From assembly GCA_036936605.1 (NCBI GenBank), contig JAUPFV010000005.1, forward strand, positions 192,570,958 through 192,634,957: DNA of 64,000 nt. The letters run 5' to 3'. This document shows, piece after piece, positions 32,938-43,287 of the stretch. The translations under genes were made by a program, and so were the position numbers. The notes below the pieces were generated by a model. The model worked only from the letters and a program-made list of their open reading frames with translations, was not told the origin of the DNA and ran no database searches. Numbering within the stretch: position 1 is the first letter of the stretch; each line of letters begins with the position of its first letter. Source of the stretch: Limnanthes douglasii subsp. nivea (taxonomy: Eukaryota; Streptophyta; Magnoliopsida; Brassicales; Limnanthaceae).

Positions 32938-34436
32938 ACATTCATTTTGAGGAAGAATCAATAGAGATTCATGAAGGTTCTAACAATGATACTATAGTGT
33001 CAGATGATGATATGGTAATTAGAAGGCCAATCATCACTTCAGATTCGTTAGAACATATAGATACTCAAGATGATGTTAATCTTCCTCCTATGGATGTTGT
33101 TCCAATGGAGCAAAATGAAGTTGTTCAAGAAGAACAAACTCTATCTCCTCAAGAAGTTCAAGTGCAAAATGAAGAAATTATGCCTTTGCGTAGATCTACT
33201 AGAGAAAGAAAGAGCGCTATATCTTCAGACAATATAGTGTATCTTCAAGAACATGAAGAATTTTATGGTTCAACAGAAAACGATCCTTTAAGTGTTCGTG
33301 AAGCCATGAAAAGTTCTGATTCTCACTTCTGGATTAAAGCAATGAACGAAGAGTTTAAATCAATGCAAGATAACGCGGTATGGGAGCTTGTTCCATTACC
33401 TGAAGGAAAGAAGCCGATTGGTTGTAAATGGATTTTTAAAACCAAACGGGATTCTAAGGGTAATGTGGAGAGGCATAAAGCGCGACTTGTAGCTAATGGT
33501 TTTACTCAACGTGAAGGGATTGACTTTAAAGAAACCTTCTCTCCAGTTTCTTCGAAGGATTCTTTTCGGACAATCATGGCATTAGTTGCACACTTCGACC
33601 TTGAGCTCCATCAAATGGATGTAAAGACCGTCTTTCTTAATGGAGACATTGAGGAAATGATCTATATGTTACAACCTGAAAACTTTGTCTCTGGTGATCC
33701 AAAGTCGACGGTATGTAAACTGAAGAAATCTATTTATGGTCTCAAGCAAGCGTCTCGACAGTGGTATCACAAATTCCTTGAAGTTATTGTCTCATTTGGT
33801 TTCGAGATAAATTCGGTAGAGGATTGTGTGTATCAAAAATTCAGTGGGAGTAAATTCATATTTCTAGTGCTGTATGTTAATGACATATTATTGGCCACGA
33901 ACGATAAGGAATTGTTACATACGACCAAGAAATTTCTTTCGGACAAATTCGATATGAAAGATCTTGGTGATGCATCATTTGTGTTAGGAATTCAAATTCA
34001 CAGGAATCGATCCCATGGAATTTTGAGTTTATCACAAAAGGCGTATATTGAGAGTATGTTACAACGTTACGGGATGGCTAACATCAAAGGAAAGGAAACC
34101 CATATATCAAAAGGTGAAAAGTTTAGCCTTAAGCAATGCCCAAAGACAAAAATTGAGATTGAGTAAATGCAAAAGGTTCCATATGCTTCGGCTGTTGGAA
34201 GTCTGATGTATGCTCAAGTTTGTACACGGCCAGACATTGCTTTTGTGGTGGGTGTGTTAGGGAGATACGTAAGTAATCCGGGGATGGAACACTGGAAAGC
34301 AGTCAAAAGAGTTCTCCGGTATTTGCAACAAACAAAACATCACAGGTTAACATATAAGAAGTCGGATAAACTGGAGGTCATAGGGTATTCCCACTCGGAT
34401 TTCGCCGGATGTGAGGATTTTTGCATACAAAAATTA
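32938..34436 (+). pseudogene. reverse transcriptase and truncated RNase H of copia element F
   Basis: The frame to 34166 contains the linker RRSTRERKSA and RT: MNEEFKSMQDNAVWELVPLP, GCKWIFKTKRDSKGNVERHK, HQMDVKTVFLNG (first Asp), KKSIYGLKQASRQWY, and YVNDILL where family members have YVDD. The first Asp of the catalytic pair is Asn (codon AAT at 33879-33881). A stop at 34164 precedes RNase H (VPYASAVGSLMYAQVCTRPD), which ends abruptly at SHSDFAGC near 34410-34436, where gypsy gag begins. Confidence 0.9.
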
Positions 34437-35200
34437 CATGCATTATTCGAAGAAGCATGATAATCAGTATCGGAAATATCGAAAGGAGCATAGATCTAAA
34501 AGTCTAGATGAATCTAGGTTTGTGATTGAGAATCAAATCTTCGAATATAATATGGCAAATCAATATACCAATCCTATAGATCAAGGCTTGTATGCAATCA
34601 TGGGAAGTGGTACATGAGGTAACCAATATATGCAATGAATAGATTGGAGGATGTCTCCTTTATCAAGTGAGATAAGATCGATATCGCTTTCGAAGCGCTT
34701 CGACATTACTAAAGTTGAATAATTTGATGTCACACAAGATTTTGACAACCATATCAAGCAATTTTAAAACTACATGATGAATTTTGAGGATACAAGTTAG
34801 TGTGTAGGGAATTTTCACAAACTTTCAAAGGCATAACCTTGAAGTAGTACAATAGAATTCTGAGGGGATCAATTACTAATTTTGGGAAAAATTACACATC
34901 TTTGTAAAGAATTTTCATTGGGTGCAAAACAATACGAGCTAATGAGGATACCATAATTCAATATAAGCAGGATATTGGAGACAAGTTGAAAGTTTATACT
35001 AGACGCTTTGTGTTAACCCAAACTAAATTAGATGACTGAGACGAGCATGTTATATGTGCCACCTTTACACAAGGATTTCTCCGTGGTACTAGTTGTAAAT
35101 GCACCAGTGGTATGAGGAAGAGTTCGAAAAATTATATGAGCATTTTGAGTCTATGATAATTTTTTATGGGATATTATGGCTAGAAACACTAACAGTTCTA
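34437..35200 (+). pseudogene. gag fragment of Tat element G
   Basis: It starts mid-gag: KKHDNQYRKYRKEHRSK and QGLYAIMGSGT match the element B gag (LRKHKNESKSK, QNLYAVMGTD). WRMSPLSSEIRS and FDITKVE, YMMNFED follow, with stops. A deletion near 35095 removes the C-terminal region. The fusion to the copia element at the left border leaves no LTR or primer site. Confidence 0.75.
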
Positions 35201-35790
35201 GAAAAAGACATGTGGTAAATTTAACTACTCAGTTGGAATGAGGAATTTCTACTTATATTTATGGAAAGAAGGCTATCGCTTTCATCATGTTTGATGAAGA
35301 TGATTTAAAAGGTGTAGTTGGCCATCCGGAAGATGCAATAGTGATTAGAAGATAAATAACATGTACCGAGGTTATTCTGATACTTATTGATACATGCAGT
35401 TCAGCCAATGTGTTATTTTTATCAACATATCAGCATATGCACAATCCACCTATCATCCTGCGATTTGAGTGAAGAATATTTGGTTTTATTAGGATAACAA
35501 TACAAGTTATTGAAGAGTTTGACGACGATGTTCTGTTGGGTCGTGGACCATTTAAGATAAAATTTCAAATATCATTTATGGTATTTGATTTTCTAACGAG
35601 TTATAACGCTATTTTGGGAAGATCATGGCTATTAAAAATGCATGTCATAGCTTACATTATTCATCAATGCATGAAATATAGGATTGGAGACTGGGCAGGG
35701 GTCGTTCAAAGTAGCAAACAAGTGGCTAGGGAGTGTTATGCGACAAATTTACACACTAAGAAAGGTGTGAATGTTGACATAATGGCTAAA
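35201..35790 (+). pseudogene. aspartic protease region of element G
   Basis: Frameshifted counterpart of 12334-12999 in B. The RHVVNLTTQLE block is at about 35208, the protease core is around 35380-35420 (LIDTCSSANVLF after frame correction, D-T-C for D-T-G), and SYNAILGRSWLLKM is at about 35600. The 35536-35793 frame is open and ends in LHTKKGVNVDIM. Confidence 0.65.
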
Positions 35791-36660
35791 TAGAAGTTAG
35801 AGGACCTTCCTCAGATGTGGACAAGGTAGATAATCCGATGGAGACCCCAGGTTTATTAGTTACTGATGAGAATGTGGAGGTTTATGTTTTTCTTAATGGA
35901 AAACATTTGCGGATAGGAACGATGTTATCTCCAACATTATGTTATCAACTATTAAGATACTTGTTCAAAACTTTAGAGATTTTTTCTTGGAAAACTGAAG
36001 ATGTTGTAGGGGTTTCCTCTGAGGTGATTTTTCATATCTTGCTAGTTAACCCAAAAGTTAGACCTATCATTAAAAAAAAGAATGAGTTTTTTCTGTAGAA
36101 AAAGACCGAAGTAATAGTGGCAGAAGTGGATCGTTTAATTAGAGTAGGTCATATTCGAGAAACACATTATCCGTTGTGGACTGAAAATCCAATGCTTGTG
36201 AAAAAAATGAATAGAAAATGTAGAATGTATGTCGATTTTATGGATCTCAACGATGTAGTATTTTCAAAAATTAAAGAACATTTATCCTCCCCGACAGTTT
36301 TGTCTAAGTCGTTTTTAGGTGAGCAGTTGTTCTTGTATATCGTTGTCTCGGATTATCCAATAAGCACAATCTTGGTAAGGGAAATAGATGGATATCCACG
36401 ACTGGTATACTATGTGAGAAAAATTTTACTTGCTTCAGAAAGAAGTTATTTGAAGCTAGAGAAACTAGCTTTTGCTTTGGTTGTAGCTGCTCAGAAAATA
36501 TGTATTTATTTCCAAGCCCAATCCATTATGGTAAAAAAGTCGTTTCTATTAATGAATATATTAAAAAGACCATATTTTTCGGGGAGAATGACAAGGTGGT
36601 ATGTGGAGTTAAGAGATTATGACATTGATTTTACTCCTTGAACAACTATCAAGGCCCAAA
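35791..36660 (+). pseudogene. RT/RNase H of element G with RT core deleted
   Basis: Pre-RT linker (FKTLEIFSWKTEDVVG), RT fingers PLWTENPMLVKKMNRKCRMY and VDFMDLND, then at about 36255 a direct jump to the RNase H approach: KIKEHLSSPTVLSKS, FLYIVVSDYPISTILV, YYVRKILLASERSYLKLEKL, AFALVVAAQK. The palm with both catalytic Asp motifs is missing, relative to B by about 600 bases, and the join keeps one open frame (36117-36641). Confidence 0.8.
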
Positions 36661-37170
36661 CCTTAGCAGATTTGTCATTGAATTTCATTCGGATCACTCT
36701 GATGAATAGGGAAGCAATACTAACGCATCAACTTCGATAGATGAATGGGTAGTTAGAACTGATGAAGGCTCCAATATTTTGGGATCAGGAGTATGTGTCC
36801 AGATAATAGCTCCATCTGGTAAGGCTATGTATCCAACAATACGGTTCAGATTTAGTGCGACGAATAACGAGGCAGAATACGAGGTGACGTTATCTGGATT
36901 AATACTTGTGAATATTTGTGAATCTAAGAAGTTTCTTTGCAAACGGACTCACAACTCTTATTAAATCATATATTAGGAATATCTAAACTTCAAACGAATC
37001 AGTTCATCAAGTAGTTACGAGAGTTAAGGAATTAACAGTCTTGTTTGCCGATCTAACTATTAAACATATTAATCGGGGAGAAAATATTATTGTAGATTCT
37101 TTGGGAACTTTATTTTATTACAAAAGAGTCCATCTATAATGATGAAATCCGAGCGGAGCTAATATTTTGA
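36661..37170 (+). pseudogene. second RNase H-like domain of element G
   Basis: Contains IKAQTLADL, DEGSNILGSGVCVQIIAPSG, FSATNNEAEYEVTLSGL (acidic residue kept here, unlike B) and QTDSQLL in a shifted frame. The remainder is decayed up to the integrase linker at 37181. Confidence 0.65.
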
Positions 37171-38250
37171 GGAAGTATTTGTGGCCACCTCGGAAGAGCA
37201 AAAAGATTGGAGGTTTGATATACAACAGTTTTTACTCATAGGTACGTTACCCCTTGGTAAAAAGTTAGCTCAACAATTGAGGTTTAGAGTGCATGGGTAT
37301 ACCGTTCTTGGAGGAATGGTGTATAAGAAAAATTTGACTCGACCATTACTGAGATGTTTGGGCAAAAATGAATCTCAAATAATCTTGTCTGATTTACATG
37401 ATGGAGAAGGATCAGCTCATTACAGTTTCAAAACTTTAACAAAAATAGTATTGTTGGTTGGGTATTATTCGCCTACCATATGAGTGATGCTAAAAAAATT
37501 GTTCGTAGTTGTGATACGTGTAGAAAATTTAAAAATAGTATACATATGCCAGTTGTGTTGCTAGATTTAATTTCCGAGGTTTTTCCTTTTGATGGATGGG
37601 GATTGGATTTAGTTGGACCACTAGCCATGCCTTCTGGAGGACGACAAACAATTGTTGTTGTGGTAGATTACTTTTCAAAATGGATAGTAGCAGAGACATT
37701 ATTGTGAATAAAAGCTAAAGATGTCATCAGACTCATTTTTTTCAAATATTTGTTGTAGATTTGGGGTCCCTCGGATAATTACTACAAACAATGGACCTCG
37801 ATTCAATAACAAAGAAATTACATCATTTTGTACTTCGAGGGGAATTAATCGGTGATTTTCAACATCTTTTCACCCACAAGAAAATGGTCAAGTGGAGGTC
37901 ACTAATAGAACTATCTTGGATGGTCTTAAGAAAAATTTGGAAGGTGCAACTAGAAAATGGCCTAGTTATCTTCAAGAGATGTTATGGGCCTATTGACAAA
38001 AGCTAGAACTTCTACTCAAGAAACTTCTTTCACTTTGGTATATGGAATGGATACGTGAGCCCAATGGAATATACACGAGCTTCTTATAGAATACTTAACT
38101 ATTCCGAGAACAATAACGAGGCTAGACGAGCAGAGATTTGGTAGAAAACATTAGGGTAAAAGTACATTTAATTTCGCTTCATTACAAACTTTAATGTGAA
38201 TCCGATATAATTCAAAGGTGAGACAAAAGATTTAAAATTGGGTAGAATCC
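37171..38250 (+). pseudogene. integrase of element G
   Basis: The linker QFLLIGTLPLGKKLAQQL and VLGGMVYKKNLTRPLLRCLG lead to the zinc region LSDLHDGEGSAHYSF and CDTCRKF. The core is LDLVGPLAMPSGGRQ (first Asp) and VVVDYFSKWI, with a stop at 37705. After frameshifts come the second Asp region, HPQENGQVEVTNRT and LDGLKKNLEGATRKW. The C-terminal piece fades out near 38250 without NWEGPY. It is related to A and B. Confidence 0.8.
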
Positions 38251-38489
38251 ACGTAACAAACAAAGTGTGTTACTTGTAACCAATCACCGATAAATATGTG
38301 TACTTTTCTTGGGAAATGGGAGAAGACTTGACACTTTTGACATTTGAAAAATTTCCCTCTCTAAGACTTTCCAAAAACTATCTCTCTCTAAAAAATGTTT
38401 TAATCAAAACATAGATTTTCTTAGATATCGCTTTCACTCACGAAAATATTCAGATATTCAGACTGATCAACAGTAAAAAAAATCGAGTT
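38251..38489. other. unassigned segment after element G
   Basis: Contains TCTCTCTAAAAA words like the 3' ends of LTR or leader sequences, but no partner was found in the window. No coding sequence. Confidence 0.3.
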
Positions 38490-38830
38490 CATATTTCCAA
38501 AAACACAAGATCATTGTCTAAACATCTTTCCCTTAAGAAATGTCCTCCAAAATCTTGATATATAAGGAAGACTAACATGGTGGTCTATATAGTTGGGATT
38601 TTTTGACATCAAGTTTAAACCACAAACAACCATTAAAGCCAATTCTTTGGTAAAATTGATCACCAAGTTTCAAGTTGAATGCACCACTTCCTTGGATTCC
38701 AGTAACAAAGCAGTATGGACGGTCTGGCGGTTACACCCTCCTCTGAGTATTACATAGAATAAGGTCTCGTCTCTCCGAATTTTTACGTTAACTGAACTGC
38801 AATTGATGGTTTATAAAAAAAATTATATGT
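38490..38830 (+). pseudogene. Isolated gypsy RNase H fragment
   Basis: Frame-corrected plus-strand reading gives KPQTTIKANSLVKLI and SLDSSNKAVWTV, then YYIEQGLVSPNF. This corresponds to the end of the Ty3 RNase H and the start of the second RNase H (compare RTTIKAQALADF in B). It differs clearly from G and probably comes from a third element. Confidence 0.5.
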
Positions 38831-39224
38831 AAAATTACGTTTTTCCTAATTGTTATATCATGAATAAAACATTTGTGCCATGCGCAAAAACAAACATTGG
38901 ATTTTATTTTGTTATTTTAATTTTGGACATACTTTTCTCATTATTCCCTTGTTGTTTGAAAATCTAGATTTATGTTTTGATGCTAGTAATGTGGTCGACA
39001 TATACCCAATCGTTTTTAATACTATTCTTATGTTATTTTTATTCGTTTGTAGTATGTTTTTAATGCAACACTTATTGTTGTGAAATAAATATTTTGAGTT
39101 TGATATCAATAATAGGTCGATACACTCCCAATTGAATGGGCAAATACCTTGCTTTTTGCACGAACTATATGTTGGATGTATGTATATATATTATTACCAC
39201 TCGTTATTAAATAATACTTTCTGC
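38831..39224. other. unassigned AT-rich segment
   Basis: No coding region or border recognised. The 3' LTR of element E would be expected near here or further left, but I could not identify it. Confidence 0.3.
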
Positions 39225-39440
39225 TCGTTAATTATAACAAATTATTTTGATCATCATTAACTGCAGCGGGATTTTTTACTCGTCAATTGGAACAAGACGT
39301 TTTTGTCACTCGTTAATTACAACAAGACGTTTTTGTATTTGTTAATTGTAACAAGACTTTGTTATGTTTGTTAATTTTAACAAGACTTTTTATTCGTTAA
39401 TTGTAGCAATACTTTATACTTCTCACTAATTATAGTAAGA
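39225..39440 (-). repeat. ~30-bp tandem repeats in the 3' UTR of element E
   Basis: About six or seven degenerate copies of CTCGTTAATTATAACAAGAC plus a T-rich tail. They lie downstream of the element E integrase in its orientation, the same position as the 36-bp array of element C. Confidence 0.65.
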
Positions 39441-39799
39441 TTCTTAGCTCAGACGTCATCTGATAAGGTAGGTCTAGCCTTCCCACTTGCTTACATTACA
39501 CTTTGAATAATATTGTAAGGTCGTTAAGAAGATGAAATAATTTATCGCTTAGACCATTTTTATGTGCTTTCACACAATGACAAGTAATATCGAACCTCAT
39601 CCCGAGTGATTCAGCCCAAATGTAAAAGCTAGTACTTTGCTCATAAATTATACACTCGGGCTATGCACATGTTTTGGGTTCATACGCCGTTAAAAAATCT
39701 TGGTGTTCACACTAATTTGTCGTAAAACACGATTGATATTCGGTTTCGGAAGCTATGAATAAGGTTTTAAAAATTAAACTCGAAATTTGCGCAACATAG

Positions 39800-40270
39800 G
39801 TAATACTCAGACTCAATGGTCATGCAATATGTTAGATGCTCGAGCATGAGCGCAGCAATGTACAATAATTCTTAGATACGGGGGTAATACAACATGTTGG
39901 TTGCTCGAGCATGAGAGTGGCAATGCACGATAGAGGTTCGAACACGTTAGTCGTGTAACATGTTGGACGTTCGGGCGTGGAGCTATATCACACAATGAAC
40001 TCTCAGATATGTTAACCTAGTAACATGTTTGTTATTATGAATCGAAGGACAATGATAATATTAGAACACTCGGGGTCAGATAACATGATTTGATGTTATG
40101 ACTCGGAGTAGGTGATGGTATGCTCGGGTGGCCTAGTTGTTTTTTATTTTATGGCTAATGCAGTGTTGGGATGATGTAGACCATCTAACATAATTCAATG
40201 TTATGGCACAAATACTGTGTTAGGACGCTCGGATCACCTAACATAATTTGATAATATATCCACTATACAT
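39800..40270 (-). repeat. ~70-bp degenerate tandem repeats in the 3' UTR of element E
   Basis: Recurring words AACATGTTGG, GCTCGAGCATGAG, CGCTCGG, CACCTAACATAATTTGA and TGTTATGACTC, spaced roughly 60-80 bp. At least six degraded units are present. This is a second array of different sequence beside 39225-39440. Confidence 0.6.
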
Positions 40271-40340
40271 ATGTTCAATAAATATTCTAGAATAAAAATA
40301 TTTAGAAGAATACAAAATAATATTGCATCAAATTTATTTG

Positions 40341-40370
40341 TGATACACTGCCTCATTGAAAACTAAAATA
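40341..40370 (-). promoter_or_regulatory. conserved post-integrase motif, element E
   Basis: The minus strand reads TTTTAGTTTTCAATGAGGCA, the degraded form of the GGTTTTTAACGAGG motif seen after integrase in A, B and C. Confidence 0.45.
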
Positions 40371-40489
40371 TACACCAACAATACAAAAACTGTAATTACT
40401 TAGCTAAAAACTTATAATATGTAGAAATCACAAAAATGTATTGTACATAGTGTTAAAAGATATACGATAGAATATATAACCTTAGTAAA

Positions 40490-40954
40490 CGTATAGTTTC
40501 AAGTGTCTTACATTACAAAGGCGGGGAAGAGGATGTGCCTATGTATTAACCATCGTGTAAGCATAAGGTTTGACCTTAGTTGTCACCGTGTAGACTCCTT
40601 CGCAGTTTGGACCACGTTATCCTATATTTTTATCTTTCGTGTGAGGGAAAACACTTCAGATGATTTAATACTATTTTCATACTTCATGAAAGCTTATTTT
40701 AAAATCGTCAATATAGTATAACAACGTTTGGTAGTATTCTATTTAAAGGTGCTTTCTATTTGTTTTTCCTTGAAAATATACAATTTAATGTTTTGGTTGC
40801 CCTGCTCAATCCTTTATTGTAGTTCGGTATTCATAAGGACATCAGAAGACTCTGCTGGTACCACAACCTCCATCCCATAAAATAGGATTAATGGAGTCTC
40901 CCCTGTGATGGTCGTTAATGTTGTGCAGTATGACCATAATATTTTTTAGATGAA
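40490..40954 (-). pseudogene. integrase C-terminal part of element E
   Basis: The minus strand reads ILWSYCTTLTTITGETPLIL, FYGMEVVVPAES (about 40930-40830), then GPNCEGVYTVTTKVKPYAY and NVRHLK (about 40640-40490), corresponding to LWAYRTT, the NWEGPY module and the integrase end. The upstream half is at 52880-53440. The 11.9 kb between them is element J, whose ends fall exactly at the break. Confidence 0.75.
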
Positions 40955-40959
40955 AAGGG

Positions 40960-41239
40960 TGTTAAGGCCTAAAACCTAATCAAATAATAAAATAATTTTT
41001 GTAGAGAGAAAAAATAATTTTCTGAAAGAAATATGAATTTAGAGAGAGAAAGTGTCTTTATTGTAAGTCAAGATAGTCCCACTTCGGGTGCTCCTATCCA
41101 TATATATATACATGTATAATTATTCATGGTTACACATGTTAAAGTCTAATATTCCATTATCGATGGGTATATTGGTATTTAATACATAGTAAATGCATCT
41201 ATATTATATTACCATTATCTAGGTATTATGTCCTCATCA
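40960..41239 (-). repeat. 3' LTR of element J
   Basis: The plus strand begins TGTTAAGGCCTAAAACC and ends CCTCATCA. It shares with 52592-52879 the blocks CTTCGGGTGCTCCTATCCA and ACATAGTAAATGC. The copies differ at many sites, so J is fairly old. Confidence 0.75.
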
Positions 41240-41257
41240 GGGCTTCCCATAGTCTTT
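41240..41257 (-). promoter_or_regulatory. polypurine tract of element J
   Basis: The minus strand reads AAAGACTATGGGAAGCCC next to the LTR start TGATGAGG, comparable to AAGAACTAGGGGGGCTAC in element C. Confidence 0.5.
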
Positions 41258-41818
41258 GTGTTGGAGTCTAATGAAACTGAAGCACTAAACAATGGTCGAA
41301 TATAATATCTGTATAATGTACTCTTCAAGTCATTTCTACTTCATGTCTTAGACTTCAAATCATTATTATCCATGTTTTAGATTTGTACTTGGATTGATTA
41401 GCCTTTATATTCTGTGTACTCTTCGGGTGTAGTCAACGTGTTGATTTAAATCAGATTTAGTTCATCAAGTTGAAGGCCTTCTAAGTCATTGAATTGAATA
41501 TTTTCTAAAAAAATAAGTGAAATGTCTTTCAGTCCGGTAAATAAATGTGTTTCAGGTTTTCATACTTCAAGTCGTCATACTTCAGATCGTTATACAAAAT
41601 AAAATATCTCTTAATTTTTTTTATATCGATACACTGCATCCTCATCATATCTATTGGTCTAGTTGACAGAGTTTTTACTGAAGGAAATTCTCTATATGAA
41701 AATATTGTTTGTTCATCCTTTTTTTTATCTTAGCAGTATACTTGTTTTGGCAACATATTTATAATCTCTTGGCAACAAAATTATATTGTATATCTCATTG
41801 TGCGGTCAATATTTATGT
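41258..41818. other. 3' region of element J without recognised content
   Basis: AT-rich, with CTTCAAGTC/ACTTCAGATC words around 41320-41600 that may be a worn repeat. No coding sequence is seen on either strand. Confidence 0.35.
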
Positions 41819-42090
41819 TTGACTAGTACGTCAATGCTCATTATGACAACTTGTGTAACCTTATAATTGTTCAACTCCAGCCTTGGTTTATTAGCCATAT
41901 TCACTAATTTGACTAGTTCGTTAGGGCTCACTATGACCACTTGCGTAACCTTATAATTTTCAACCTCGGGATTGGTTTGCTAACCATGATCGATAATCTG
42001 ACTAGTAGTTAAGGCTTAGTATGGACACTTGTGTAACCTTATGGTTTTTCAACCTCAGGCTTGGTTTATTAACCATGATTTCTAACTTAT
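41819..42090 (-). repeat. Three ~90-bp tandem repeats in element J
   Basis: The units begin at about 41819, 41909 and 41998 with TTGACTAGT and share CACTTGTGTAACCTTAT and GGTTTATTAACCAT. They sit in the 3' region of J, again the typical position of Tat tandem repeats. Confidence 0.75.
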
Positions 42091-42094
42091 AGTT

Positions 42095-43211
42095 TGTTAA
42101 GATGGCGACCAAAGTTCCACATCCCACATCGGTTAAACATGGGAATGATCAATGGTATATAAGTAAGAACATATCTCAACTAGTATGAGGTCTTTGAGAA
42201 GTGGATGAAAAGCAATCGTACTAGTGTTGAGATTGTATTGTCCGTACTTATATACGGTGAAATTCTCGGAGTTCGAATATGAAGAACCAACAGCCATACT
42301 CAAGGTGAATGATCTGTTCTATACAGCCTAATTCGGAGTACCCGTGACACATTGGATCAAGACAATGCAGACTTGAATGGAGTGGCGCTAAGTAACAAGC
42401 AGTGTGATCAATGGTAAAACCTAGTTCCGATCCTAGCTAAGGAATAAGCATGGTGGTCGAGTGAGTAGATAGATCTGCTGTAAAATCTCTAGATGTCAGG
42501 TAGCCCCAACCTGATTAGAGTTGACAGATGAAAGTCAATTGAGAGGAGGAGGCTAGAGTGGTACTTTGTTCGAGAGGAGGATTTGTTAAGTGACGACCAA
42601 ATTTACACATCCCACATTGGTTAAACATGGGAATGATCAATGGTATACAAGTAAGAACATATCTCAACTAGTATGAGACCTTTTGGAAGTGAACTAAAAG
42701 CAAAGTCGTGCGGTCCTTCCGGACGAAAGCGGACATTATCATATTAGTGTTGAGATTAGATTTTTCATATTTATACGGAGACGGAATATGCGATACTCAT
42801 ATTCCCAACATAGTTATATATGTCCCATTTTATATAGTTTTTTATTACTTGTCTTATAGTCTTACTATAATTATATCACGAAGAACACTCTAGATGTTAG
42901 GTAGCCCCAACCTGATTAGAGTTTCCAGATTAAAGTCAATTGAGAGGAGGAGGCTAGAGTGGTACTTTGTTTGAGAGGAGGATTTGTTAAGTGACGACCA
43001 AATTTACACATCCCACATTGGTTAAACATGGGAATGATCAATGGTATATAAGTAAGAACATATCTTAACTAGTATGAGACCTTTTGGAAGTGAACTAAAA
43101 GCAAAGTCGTGCGGTCCTTCCGGACTAAAGCGGATATGATCATATTAGTGTTGAGATTAGATTTTTCATATTTATACGGAGATGGAATATGCGATACCCA
43201 TACTTCCAACA
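42095..43211 (+). mobile_element. TRIM-like short LTR element with three LTR copies
   Basis: Three LTR-like units, 42095-42292, 42584-42810 and 42985-43211, each TGTTAAG... to ...CCAACA. A 291-bp internal region follows LTR1, and a purine tract GAGAGGAGGAT lies just before LTR2 and LTR3. TAGTT occurs directly before LTR1 (42090-42094) and after LTR3 (43212-43216), a perfect 5-bp target duplication; the same flank also follows LTR2. There is no coding capacity, as expected for a terminal-repeat retrotransposon in miniature. The third LTR comes from a tandem duplication (42487-43287). Confidence 0.75.
42121..42162 (+). promoter_or_regulatory. USE plus TATA (snRNA-type promoter) in TRIM LTR1
   Basis: ATCCCACATCG (42121-42131) matches the plant snRNA upstream sequence element RTCCCACATCG. 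TATATAA follows at 42156-42162 with 24 bases between. That spacing is the one associated with RNA polymerase III snRNA genes such as U6. LTR2 and LTR3 keep the arrangement with one change (CACATTG). Use by Pol III is inferred, not shown. Confidence 0.6.
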
Positions 43212-43287
43212 TAGTTATATACGTCCCTTTTTATATATTTTTTATTACTTGTCTTATAGTCTTACTATAATTATATCACGAAGAAGA
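42487..43287 (+). repeat. 401-bp tandem duplication covering TRIM LTR and host flank
   Basis: 42487-42887 and 42888-43287 are near-identical. Each starts CTCTAGATGT, covers the end of the TRIM interior, an LTR and 77 bp of flank from TAGTTATATA to CACGAAGAA. The flank belongs to the insertion site, so the duplication came after insertion. Confidence 0.85.

Larger units (their letters stand above)
28831..34436 (+). mobile_element. Ty1/copia element F, 3'-truncated
   Basis: Structure: 5' LTR 28831-29601, primer site 29604-29617, long AT-rich leader, gag, protease, integrase, RT and the first part of RNase H in the Pseudoviridae order (integrase before RT). At about 34436 the RNase H frame breaks off (SHSDFAGC) and gypsy gag sequence begins. 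There is no 3' LTR. Four breaks (31250, 32512, 32931, 34164) show it is inactive. Confidence 0.9.

Noticed and set aside
40503..40721. Plus ORF of 72 codons
   Set aside because: The minus strand here is the integrase C-terminus of element E.
40955..41244. LTR at 40960-41239 considered as a solo LTR
   Set aside because: Its immediate flanks (AAGGG and GGGCT) do not form a duplication, whereas pairing it with 52592-52879 gives near-matching outer flanks and a rejoined integrase.
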